Of a stretch of DNA of 64,000 nucleotides, positions 42,419 through 50,046 are shown one piece after another (position 1 is the stretch's first letter; the number at the start of each line of letters is the position of its first letter). The DNA comes from Actinoplanes lutulentus (GTDB lineage: Bacteria; Actinomycetota; Actinomycetes; Mycobacteriales; Micromonosporaceae): assembly GCF_003259845.1 (NCBI RefSeq), contig NZ_QLMJ01000025.1, forward strand, positions 62,001 to 126,000, in the 5' to 3' direction. The notes beneath the pieces were generated by a model that was not told the origin of the DNA, searched no databases, and saw only the letters and a list, made by a program, of their open reading frames with translations. The position numbers were made by a program, and so were the translations under genes.

Positions 42419-43576
42419 GTGCGTTCCCGCTCGCGCCGTGCCGCGGTCGCGACGGTCGGTGCCGTTCTGGTGCTGACCACCGGATGCAGCTTCGGACCGC
42501 CAGGACCGGACCAGGCCGGCGAACCACCCAACCTCTCCCGGCCCTCGGCCGCGCCCACCTCCGGCCAGGACTCCGGTGACCGGGAGGCCGCGCTCACCGT
42601 CCTGGCGAAAGACCTCGAGGTCCCGTGGGGCATCGCGTTCCTGCCGGACGGCTCGGCCGTGGTCACCGAGCGCGACACGGCCCGCGTTCTGAAGGTGGGC
42701 CCGGAGTCCGACGCCGAGGGTCTCAAGGTCAGCGAGCTGGACCGGCTCGACGAGGTGCGCGCCTCCGGCGACGGCGGCCTGCTCGGCATCGCGGTCTCCC
42801 CCGATTACGACACCGACAAGACGCTGTACGTCTATTACTCCACCGATCGCGACAACCGGGTCGGCAAGCTGGCCGGCGGCAAGCTGCAGCCGATCCTGAC
42901 CGGCATCCCGCGCTCCCCCGATCAGAACGGCGGGGCGCTCGCCTTCGGCCCCGACGGTTTCCTCTACGTCGGCACCGGTGACGGCACACCCACCGGCACC
43001 CTCGCGCAGAACCCGAAAAGCCTCGGCGGCAAGATCCTGCGGATCACCACGGCCGGCAAGCCCGCCACCGGCAACCCGGTGAAGAACTCGACGGTCTGGT
43101 CCTCCGGCCACCGCAACGTGCAGGGCCTCGCCTGGGACGGCGACGGCCGGCTGTTCGCCACCGACACCACCCAGCCGCTGACCAGCGAGCTGAACGTGGT
43201 GGCCAAGGGCGGCAACTACGGCTGGCCGAAAGCCGACGGCGACAGCACCGACACGAAACTGCGAAACCCGATGGTCTTCTGGCCGTCCACCGAGTCGGCC
43301 TGCGGCGGCGTGGCCGCCGTCGACAGCCTCGTTGCCACCACCTGCCTGGTCGGCGAGCGGCTCTACCTGCTCTCCGTCACCGCCAACGGTACGGTTCTCG
43401 GCACCCCGCAGGAGCTGCTCAGCGAGGAGTACGGCCGGCTGCGCGCCCTGGTCGCCGCGCCGGACGGCTCGCTCTGGCTCAGCACGTCGAACCAGGAGGA
43501 CGGCGGCGAGCCGGGCCCCGAGGACGACCGGCTGATCAGGCTGGTCTTCTCGGACGGCGGCGCCGGCCGGAGTTGA
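42419..43576 (+). CDS. PQQ-dependent sugar dehydrogenase-like lipoprotein
   Basis: Protein of 385 aa, GTG start. Residues 1-23 are a lipoprotein signal with lipobox LTTGC (Cys23), then a Pro/Ser-rich linker. Residues about 57-380 form a six-bladed propeller of the soluble glucose dehydrogenase (GSDH/YliI) type: VPWGIAFLPDGSAVVTER, GGLLGIAVSPDY, NGGALAFGPDGFLYVGTGDG, and SSGHRNVQGLAWD with the catalytic His (about residue 223). It oxidises aldose sugars outside the membrane in relatives that bind PQQ; no pqq genes are in view. Confidence 0.88.
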   Translation: MRSRSRRAAVATVGAVLVLTTGCSFGPPGPDQAGEPPNLSRPSAAPTSGQDSGDREAALTVLAKDLEVPWGIAFLPDGSAVVTERDTARVLKVGPESDAEGLKVSELDRLDEVRASGDGGLLGIAVSPDYDTDKTLYVYYSTDRDNRVGKLAGGKLQPILTGIPRSPDQNGGALAFGPDGFLYVGTGDGTPTGTLAQNPKSLGGKILRITTAGKPATGNPVKNSTVWSSGHRNVQGLAWDGDGRLFATDTTQPLTSELNVVAKGGNYGWPKADGDSTDTKLRNPMVFWPSTESACGGVAAVDSLVATTCLVGERLYLLSVTANGTVLGTPQELLSEEYGRLRALVAAPDGSLWLSTSNQEDGGEPGPEDDRLIRLVFSDGGAGRS

Positions 43577-43624
43577 CGCCCATGGCTGTTTCACCGGACG
43601 GGGATTCGGGCAGGTGAGCCCTCG

Positions 43625-45259
43625 ATGACATCGGAAAACGCTCCGCCGGCGCCAGTGTGGCGCCGGCGCCTGGGCACTGCTGCCCGTCACCTGGGGACCG
43701 CCGGCCGTTTCACCGGCCGGATGTGGCGTAACAAGTGGAGCCGGCGGATCCGGGTCGGCGCCGCGGTCGGCCTGGTCAGCGTGATCGGCGCGATGATCGG
43801 CGTGATGCTCTTCGCGCAGACGAGCATCAATGTCGGCCCGTTCAGCGCCGAAATGTCGATCAAGCCGTCGGTGCACGGCGGCACCGAGGTCGACATCCCG
43901 CCGCTGGGCTCCCTGCATCTGGACAGCCATCGCGGCCCGCTGCATCTCAAGGTCGCCCTCGGATCGCTCGACCAGAGCCGCACCGAGGCGCTCATCGACA
44001 ACCCGTCGGCGATCTCCACAGCCGGTGACCGGGCGGTCGACGAGGTCACCGCAGGAGTGTCCCGCCTCGGTCTGCGTACCCTCGGGCTTGCCGTTCTGAG
44101 CGCGCTGCTCTGCGCCGCGCTGATCTTCCGCGACGTCCGCCGCACCGCGGCGGCCGGAGTCACCGCCCTGGTGGTCTCGGTCGGCAGCCTCGGCCTCGCG
44201 GCAGGCACGCTGCGACCGGACGCGATCAGCGAGCCACGGTACGAAGGACTGCTGGTCAACGCGCCCGCCGTGGTCGGTGACGCGCGCCGCATCGCGGACA
44301 ACTACGGCCGGTACGCCGAGCAGCTCCAGGCGATCGTCGGCAACGTGAGCCGGGTCTACGCGACGATCTCGACGCTGCCCGTCTACGAGCCGGCCGGCAA
44401 CACCACCCGGCTGCTGCACGTCTCCGACCTGCATCTGAACCCGGCTTCCTGGGGCCTGATCCGCACGGTCGTGGAGACCTTCGAGATCGACGCGGTGATC
44501 GACACCGGCGACATCGTCGACTGGGGCAGCGACGCCGAGACCGGTTACGTCTCGTCGATCCCGTCGATCCAGGTGCCGTACATCTACGTGCGCGGCAACC
44601 ACGACTCGTCCGCGATCCAGGCCGCCGTCGGCCGGCAGAGCAACGCGGTCGTCCTCGACAACGCGGTGACCACGGTCGACGGCCTGACCATCGCCGGCAT
44701 CGGCGATCCGCAGTTCACCCCGGACAAAAGCGAGACCAACGAGGCCGGCGACGATGCCGGTCCGGAGCTTCTCACCGTCGCCGGCGAGGCCCTGGCCACC
44801 ACGGTCCGCGGCTCCACGAACAAGGTCGACATCGCGCTGGTCCACGACCCGGGGATGGCGCAGCCGCTGTCCGGCCTGGTCCCGCTGGTGCTGGCCGGTC
44901 ACAAACATCAGCGGTCGGTCTCGATCCTGCCGGCGCCGGTCGCACCCGAGCCGGACCCGTCGGCGTCGGCCTCGGTCGCTCCGGCACCCTCCGCGACGGT
45001 CGCCGAGCCACTGATGACCACCCGCCTGATGATCGAGGGCTCGACCGGCGGCGCCGGCCTGCGCGGCCTGGAGAACGAGGAGCCGACCCCGCTGACGCTG
45101 TCGGTCCTCTACTTCGACGAGAACAAAGAGCTGAAGGCGTACGACGACATCCAGCTGGGCGGCACCGGCCAGTCGAACGTGGAGATGCAGCGCAACGTGG
45201 TCGGGCTCGCCCCGGAGGAGAGCCCGACTCCGTCGCCGTCAGTGGTTACGAGTAGGTGA
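43625..45259 (+). CDS. Membrane metallophosphoesterase
   Basis: Calcineurin-like phosphoesterase of 544 aa. One span near residues 40-60 (VGAAVGLVSVIGAMIGVMLFA) and two more near 145-200 anchor the domain. The metal motifs run in order: HVSDLHL (about 265), DTGDIVDWG (about 297), RGNHDS (about 323), VHDPG (about 408) and AGHKHQ (about 425). A Pro/Ala-rich loop (about 440-460) interrupts the last part. The substrate could be a lipid or wall phosphodiester. Its last 14 bp overlap the convergent pectate lyase. Confidence 0.86.
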   Translation: MTSENAPPAPVWRRRLGTAARHLGTAGRFTGRMWRNKWSRRIRVGAAVGLVSVIGAMIGVMLFAQTSINVGPFSAEMSIKPSVHGGTEVDIPPLGSLHLDSHRGPLHLKVALGSLDQSRTEALIDNPSAISTAGDRAVDEVTAGVSRLGLRTLGLAVLSALLCAALIFRDVRRTAAAGVTALVVSVGSLGLAAGTLRPDAISEPRYEGLLVNAPAVVGDARRIADNYGRYAEQLQAIVGNVSRVYATISTLPVYEPAGNTTRLLHVSDLHLNPASWGLIRTVVETFEIDAVIDTGDIVDWGSDAETGYVSSIPSIQVPYIYVRGNHDSSAIQAAVGRQSNAVVLDNAVTTVDGLTIAGIGDPQFTPDKSETNEAGDDAGPELLTVAGEALATTVRGSTNKVDIALVHDPGMAQPLSGLVPLVLAGHKHQRSVSILPAPVAPEPDPSASASVAPAPSATVAEPLMTTRLMIEGSTGGAGLRGLENEEPTPLTLSVLYFDENKELKAYDDIQLGGTGQSNVEMQRNVVGLAPEESPTPSPSVVTSR

Positions 45260-46499
45260 TGTCCGAGGACGAGTACCGGCAGTACGTGCCGTCCGCGCCC
45301 GATCCGGTCTTGGTGGGTTCGTTGCCGCTGCTGTTGCCGGTGTACCGGTCGCAGATCGAGATCTTCTTGGAGCTGTCGCCCACGATGGTGATCCCGCTGA
45401 GCGTCGCGGTGTCGCCGTAATTCGTGTTGATCCCGGCGATCGACGTGCCCGGTGCGGTGGCCCGGATGTTCTGGATGACCACGGTCCGCTTGTACTGGGT
45501 CGAGCAGTTGCCACACGACCGGTACAGCTTGCCGAAGTTCGTCACCTGGAAGTTCTTGATGGTCAGGGTGCCGCCGCCGTTGTGCTGGAACACCTTGTCC
45601 GAGGCGGACTTCGCGCCGCCGCCGTCGACGGTGGCCACGGTCGAGCTGCCACCGCGGAACGTCGCCGCGTCCTCGCCCACGTCCAGCCACCACACGTTGC
45701 GCAGGGTGCAGTTGCCGTCGCAGTGCACGCCGTCACCGGCCGGAGCGCCGATGATCACGTTCGACAGGGTGGCGCCGTTGGCGAGCTTGAACATCGGGTC
45801 CTGGCTCTCGCTCTGCCCGCCGTCACCGATGCCGTAGTAGCGCTTGTTGCCGCCGTCCAGGCCGCTCGACGACACCGCGATGGTGGCGTCCACCTTCACG
45901 CTGCCGGTCTCGCTCGGCCACGGCGTGGTCGGGCCGGTGCCGCCACCGCTGCTACCGATTTTGATCAGCTGCCACTGCTGGTTCGCGAAGTTCTGGTCGG
46001 CGTACTGGACCACGTTGCCGCCGTCGGCCGTGGACCACTCGAAGACCTCCAGGGCCTTGCCGCTGTTCCGGTTGATCAGCTGAATGTTGCTGCCGATGTC
46101 CTGGATCGACCACTGCTGGCTGGTCGCGTTCCGGTCGCCGTTGGACTGGATGACCTGCGCGCCGTCGGCGGTCGAGGCGCCCTGCACGTTGAGGACCTTG
46201 CCGCTGTGCTTGGCCTGCAGGCGGTAGAAGCCACTGCCCATGTCGAGGAACTTGAACTGCTGCCAGTCGCCGTTGTTCTGGGTCCACTGGTTGATGACGG
46301 CGCCGTCGGCGGTGGAGTAGTTCCAGACGTCGAGCACCTTGCCGCTGTTCTGGTTCTTCAACACGTAGTAGGCACTGAGGTCGATGCTTGCGGCGCTCGC
46401 CTGCTGAGCCGTGACGAGCCCGGCAGCACCGAGCGCCGCCGTGGTGATCGCCGTGACAGCCACAGCCATCCAGCGTCGTCGTCTTCCTGGCGTACTCAT
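45246..46499 (-). CDS. Secreted pectate lyase (PL3) with ricin-type sugar-binding domain
   Basis: Protein of 417 aa from ATG 46499. Residues 1-36 are a signal peptide (RRRRWMAVAVTAITTAALGA, cleavage after ASA). Residues about 38-165 are a beta-trefoil RICIN/CBM13 domain with three Q-x-W type repeats (WQQFKF, QQWSIQ, QQWQLI). A Gly/Thr/Pro linker joins it to a family 3 pectate lyase (about 180-417; GVHCDGNCTLRNVWWLDVGEDAATF, split, carries the Ca-binding acids). It cleaves polygalacturonate by beta-elimination outside the cell. Upstream is a CebR/CelR-type operator, pointing to control by plant-polysaccharide breakdown products. Confidence 0.9.
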   Translation of the reverse strand: MSTPGRRRRWMAVAVTAITTAALGAAGLVTAQQASAASIDLSAYYVLKNQNSGKVLDVWNYSTADGAVINQWTQNNGDWQQFKFLDMGSGFYRLQAKHSGKVLNVQGASTADGAQVIQSNGDRNATSQQWSIQDIGSNIQLINRNSGKALEVFEWSTADGGNVVQYADQNFANQQWQLIKIGSSGGGTGPTTPWPSETGSVKVDATIAVSSSGLDGGNKRYYGIGDGGQSESQDPMFKLANGATLSNVIIGAPAGDGVHCDGNCTLRNVWWLDVGEDAATFRGGSSTVATVDGGGAKSASDKVFQHNGGGTLTIKNFQVTNFGKLYRSCGNCSTQYKRTVVIQNIRATAPGTSIAGINTNYGDTATLSGITIVGDSSKKISICDRYTGNSSGNEPTKTGSGADGTYCRYSSSDITYS

Positions 46500-46571
46500 G
46501 GGGTCGTTCCTCTCTGCCCGCCGGGGAAGCGGGCACATTTCCAGGGGATTTCGGGGGACCGACGTTCATCG

Positions 46572-46600
46572 ATGTTGTCGCTCACAAATACCCTGGTCAA
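46572..46600 (-). promoter_or_regulatory. Pectate lyase promoter candidate
   Basis: TTGACC (46600-46595) and CAACAT (46577-46572) are 17 bp apart on the minus strand, about 75 bp ahead of the start codon. Confidence 0.4.
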
Positions 46601-46649
46601 GAGAGGACGCAGTTGCATTTTGTTGCAGGTTTCAGCTGATCAAGCAGCT

Positions 46650-46677
46650 GTTAACGTGAACATTGGGAACGCTCCCA
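46650..46677. promoter_or_regulatory. Paired LacI-type operators upstream of the pectate lyase
   Basis: TGGGAACGCTCCCA (46664-46677) matches 13 of 14 bases of the CebR/CelR box TGGGAGCGCTCCCA known from Streptomyces and Thermobifida cellulase genes. Two bases away, GTTAACGTGAAC (46650-46661) is one base from a perfect 12-bp palindrome. They lie 150-180 bp upstream of the start codon, 50-75 bp beyond the proposed -35 box. Confidence 0.65.
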
Positions 46678-46737
46678 CAAACGCCCAGCTCACTGCCCGC
46701 TGCGATCAGACGGCCACTCACCCCGGCGGGAATGCCA

Positions 46738-46770
46738 CCGCCCGGTCCTGAAGGAGTCAGGACCGGGCGG
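46738..46770 (-). terminator. Terminator after gatB
   Basis: A perfect 14-bp stem (CCGCCCGGTCCTGA and complement) with a five-base loop begins 18 bp after the gatB stop on the minus strand. Confidence 0.8.
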
Positions 46771-46788
46771 TTGGGCGTACCGAAAGGG

Positions 46789-48270
46789 TTAGGAGACGCC
46801 GAGGCGCTCCAGGAGTAGGTCGCGGACGGCCTTGGCGTCGGCCTGGCCGCGCGTGGTTTTCATGACGGCGCCTACCAGGGCGCCGGCTGCTGCCACCTTG
46901 CCGTCGCGGATCTTCGCGGCGATCTCCGGGTTGGCGGCGATGGCCTCGTCGACGGCCTTCGTCAGGGCGCCGGTGTCGTTGACGACCTCGAGGCCTCGGG
47001 ACGCCATGACCTCGGCCGGGTCGCCCTCGCCGGCGACGACGCCTTCCAGGACCTGGCGGGCCAGCTTGTCGTTGAGCTTGCCGGCGTCGACGAGTTTCTG
47101 CAGCGCCGCGACCTGGGCCGGGGTCGCGCCGACCGCGGCCAGGTCGACGTCGAGCTCGTTGGCGCGGCGGGCCAGCTCGCCCATCCACCACTTGCGGGCG
47201 CCGGCCGCGGAGGAACCCGCGGCGATGGTCTCCTCGATGAGCTCGACCGCGCCGGCGTTCGCCACCGACTGCATGTCGACCTCGGAGATGCCCCAGTCCT
47301 CGCGGAGGCGGGCCCGCTTCACGCTGGGCTTCTCCGGGAGCGCCGCTTTCAGCTCGGCCACCCACTCCGGCGCCGGTGCGATCGGCACCAGGTCGGGCTC
47401 GGGGAAGTAGCGGTAGTCGGTCGCGGTCTCCTTGGAGCGGCCCGAGCGGGTGTCGCCGGTGGTCTCCTGGAAGTGCCGCGTCTCCTGGAAGATCTTGCCG
47501 CCGTCGTCCAGGATCGCCGCCTGGCGGATGATCTCGGAGCGGACCGCGCGCTCGACCGAGCGGAGCGAGTTGACGTTCTTGGTCTCGGTACGCGTGCCCC
47601 ACTCCTCACCCGGCAGGTTCAGCGAGGTGTTCACGTCGCAGCGCATCGAGCCCTGCTCCATGCGCACGTCCGAGACGCCGAGCGCGCGGACGATGTCGCG
47701 GAGCTCGGCCACGTACGCCTTGGCGATCTCCGGGGCGAGCGAGCCGAGACCGGGAACCGGCTTCGTCACGATCTCGACGAGCGGGATGCCGGCCCGGTTG
47801 TAGTCGACGAGCGACTCGGTGGCGCCGTGGATGCGACCGGTGGCGCCGCCCACGTGCAGCGTCTTACCGGTGTCCTCCTCGATGTGCACCCGCTCGATGC
47901 CGATCCGGTATTCCTTGCCGTCGACGACCACGTCGACGTAGCCCTCGACACAGAGCGGCTCGTCGTACTGCGAGGTCTGGAAGTTCTTCGGCATGTCCGG
48001 GTAGAAGTAGTTCTTCCGGGCCATCCGGCACCACTCGGCGATGTCGCAGTTCAGCGCGAGGCCGATCTGGATCGTCGCCGCGATGGCGGCCCGGTTCATC
48101 ACCGGCAGAGCACCCGGCAGGGCCAGGCAGACCGGGCAGGTCTGGGTGTTCGGCTCGGCGCCGAAGTCGGTCTTGCACCCGCAGAACATCTTGGTCCTGG
48201 TGCCCAGTTCGACGTGCGTCTCCAGGCCGACCACGGGCTCGTACTTGGTGAGGATCTCTTCGTATGTCAT
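46789..48270 (-). CDS. gatB: Asp/Glu-tRNA amidotransferase subunit B
   Basis: Kinase and tRNA-binding subunit of GatCAB, which turns Glu-tRNA(Gln) and Asp-tRNA(Asn) into Gln- and Asn-tRNA. The protein is 493 aa. Diagnostic segments are VGLETHVELGTRTKMFCGC (about residues 13-31), the zinc cysteine pair CGC/CPVC (about 29-48), PKNFQTSQYD, and the C-terminal YqeY-like helical domain (about 385-490). The start is 1 bp past the gatA stop. The nearby tRNA-Gln is one likely client. Confidence 0.96.
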   Translation of the reverse strand: MTYEEILTKYEPVVGLETHVELGTRTKMFCGCKTDFGAEPNTQTCPVCLALPGALPVMNRAAIAATIQIGLALNCDIAEWCRMARKNYFYPDMPKNFQTSQYDEPLCVEGYVDVVVDGKEYRIGIERVHIEEDTGKTLHVGGATGRIHGATESLVDYNRAGIPLVEIVTKPVPGLGSLAPEIAKAYVAELRDIVRALGVSDVRMEQGSMRCDVNTSLNLPGEEWGTRTETKNVNSLRSVERAVRSEIIRQAAILDDGGKIFQETRHFQETTGDTRSGRSKETATDYRYFPEPDLVPIAPAPEWVAELKAALPEKPSVKRARLREDWGISEVDMQSVANAGAVELIEETIAAGSSAAGARKWWMGELARRANELDVDLAAVGATPAQVAALQKLVDAGKLNDKLARQVLEGVVAGEGDPAEVMASRGLEVVNDTGALTKAVDEAIAANPEIAAKIRDGKVAAAGALVGAVMKTTRGQADAKAVRDLLLERLGVS

Positions 48271-48271
48271 C

Positions 48272-49735
48272 TCACAGCTCCGGAGGAGTGAAAGAGCCGA
48301 CGGCGGACTCCAGCGCTGCCGCGACCCGGTACATCCGGTCGTCGGCCATCGTCGGGGCCATGATCTGGAAGCCGACCGGCAGGCCCTCGGAGAGACCGCA
48401 CGGCACCGAGATGGCCGGTCCGCCGTACAGGTTCGTCGGGATGGTGAAGAGGTCGGCGAGGTACATCTGGTACGGATCGCTGGTCCGGGATCCGAACGGG
48501 AACGCCACGAACGGGGTGGTCGGCGAGACCAGCACGTCGACCTGCTCGAACGCGGACTGGAAGTCCCGGGTGATCAGCGTGCGGACCTTCTGCGCCTGGC
48601 CGTAGTACGCGTCGTAGTAACCGCTGGAGAGCGCGTAGGTGCCGATGATGATGCGGCGCTTCACCTCGGGACCGAAGCCGCCCTCGCGGGTCAGCGACAT
48701 GACCTCTTCGAGGGAGTGGCTGCCGTTGTCGCCTTCGCGCAGGCCGTACCGCACACCGTCGAAGCGGGCCAGGTTGCTGGACGCCTCGCTGGGGGCGATC
48801 AGATAGTAGGCCGGGAGGGCGTACTGGAAGTTCGGGCAGGAGACCTCGACGATCTCGGCACCGAGCTTGACCAGGGCTTCCAGCGAGTCCTTGAAGGCGC
48901 TCAGGACGCCCGGCTCGGAACCGTCGCCGGCGAACTCCTTGACGACGCCGAGCTTGACGCCGGACAAGTCACCATTTTTGCCGAGCTGGGCGGCTTTAAT
49001 GACATCCGGCACCGGCTGGTTGATCGACGTCGAGTCCCGGGGGTCGTAACCGGCCATCACCGAGTGCAGCAGAGCGGTGTCCTCGACGGTCCGGCCGCAC
49101 GGGCCCGGGGTGTCCAGCGACGAGGAGAAGGCGATCAGGCCGTACCGCGAGGTGCCGCCGTAGGTCGGCTTCGCCCCGACGGTTCCGGTGACCGCGCCCG
49201 GCTGGCGGATCGAGCCACCGGTGTCGGTGCCGATCGCGAGCGGCGCCTCGTAAGCGGCCAGCGCGGCGGCCGAGCCACCACCCGAGCCGCCCGGGATGCG
49301 ACCCAGGTCCCACGGGTTGTTCGTGGCGCCGTACGCGCTGTACTCCGTGGAGGAGCCCATCGCGAACTCGTCCATGTTGGTCTTGCCGAGGATCGGCATG
49401 CCGGCCTTTTTCAGACGCTCGACGATCGTCGCGTCATAAGGCGGCTTCCAGCCCTCAAGGATCTTGGAGGCGGCGGTGGTGGGTACGCCCTTGGTCGTCA
49501 CCACGTCCTTGACCGCGATCGGAACGCCGGCCAGCGGGCCGGTGATCTCCCCGGCGTCGACCTTGCGGGCGGCGTCGAGAGCGCCCTCCCGGTCGACGTG
49601 CAGGAACGCGTGGACGCGAGGATCGACGGCCGCGATCCGGTCGAGGTGAGCGGTGGTCACCTCGACCGCCGACACCTCCTTGCTGGCGATCTTGGCGGCG
49701 AGAGACGCCGCGCTCAGCCTGGTCAGGTCGGTCAC
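48272..49735 (-). CDS. gatA: Asp/Glu-tRNA amidotransferase subunit A
   Basis: Amidase subunit of GatCAB that releases ammonia from glutamine. The protein is 487 aa. The Ser-cisSer-Lys triad is visible: Lys in VPIAVKDVVTTKG (about residues 70-82), and the signature GGSGGGSAAALAAYEAPLAIG (about 150-170) with GTDTGGSIRQPG. Gene order gatC-gatA-gatB with gaps of 2 and 1 bp means tight co-translation. Confidence 0.97.
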   Translation of the reverse strand: MTDLTRLSAASLAAKIASKEVSAVEVTTAHLDRIAAVDPRVHAFLHVDREGALDAARKVDAGEITGPLAGVPIAVKDVVTTKGVPTTAASKILEGWKPPYDATIVERLKKAGMPILGKTNMDEFAMGSSTEYSAYGATNNPWDLGRIPGGSGGGSAAALAAYEAPLAIGTDTGGSIRQPGAVTGTVGAKPTYGGTSRYGLIAFSSSLDTPGPCGRTVEDTALLHSVMAGYDPRDSTSINQPVPDVIKAAQLGKNGDLSGVKLGVVKEFAGDGSEPGVLSAFKDSLEALVKLGAEIVEVSCPNFQYALPAYYLIAPSEASSNLARFDGVRYGLREGDNGSHSLEEVMSLTREGGFGPEVKRRIIIGTYALSSGYYDAYYGQAQKVRTLITRDFQSAFEQVDVLVSPTTPFVAFPFGSRTSDPYQMYLADLFTIPTNLYGGPAISVPCGLSEGLPVGFQIMAPTMADDRMYRVAAALESAVGSFTPPEL

Positions 49736-49737
49736 GA

Positions 49738-50037
49738 TCAGTCCTCCTCGTCCAGGATGCGCGGAACCCGGAAGCGGCCCTCGTAGGCGTCGGGCGCGCC
49801 GGAGAGCGCCTCCTCCTGCGTGAGGCTCGGTGCAGGGACGTCCTCGCGGTACACGTTGGTCAGCGGGACCGAGTGCGACGTCGGCGGAATGTCATCCGCC
49901 GCCACCTCACCGACCCGGGCGACCGACTGCAGGATCACATCGAGCTGACCCGCGAATCGATCAAGCTCCTCTTCGGTCACGGCGAGCCGCGACAGGCGCG
50001 CCAGGTGCGCTACCTCTTCGCGGGAGATGGCGGCCAT
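49738..50037 (-). CDS. gatC: Asp/Glu-tRNA amidotransferase subunit C
   Basis: Small GatCAB subunit that wraps around GatA and links it to GatB. The protein is 99 aa. The family pattern is HLARLSRLAVTEEELDRFAGQLD (about residues 10-30, shown split) and a C-terminal DVPAPSLTQEEAL ... FRVPRILD. The start lies nine bases past the stop codon of the third GGDEF-EAL gene on the same strand, so its ribosome-binding site (GGGGGCAGG) sits right after that stop. Confidence 0.95.
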   Translation of the reverse strand: MAAISREEVAHLARLSRLAVTEEELDRFAGQLDVILQSVARVGEVAADDIPPTSHSVPLTNVYREDVPAPSLTQEEALSGAPDAYEGRFRVPRILDEED

Positions 50038-50046
50038 CCTGCCCCC

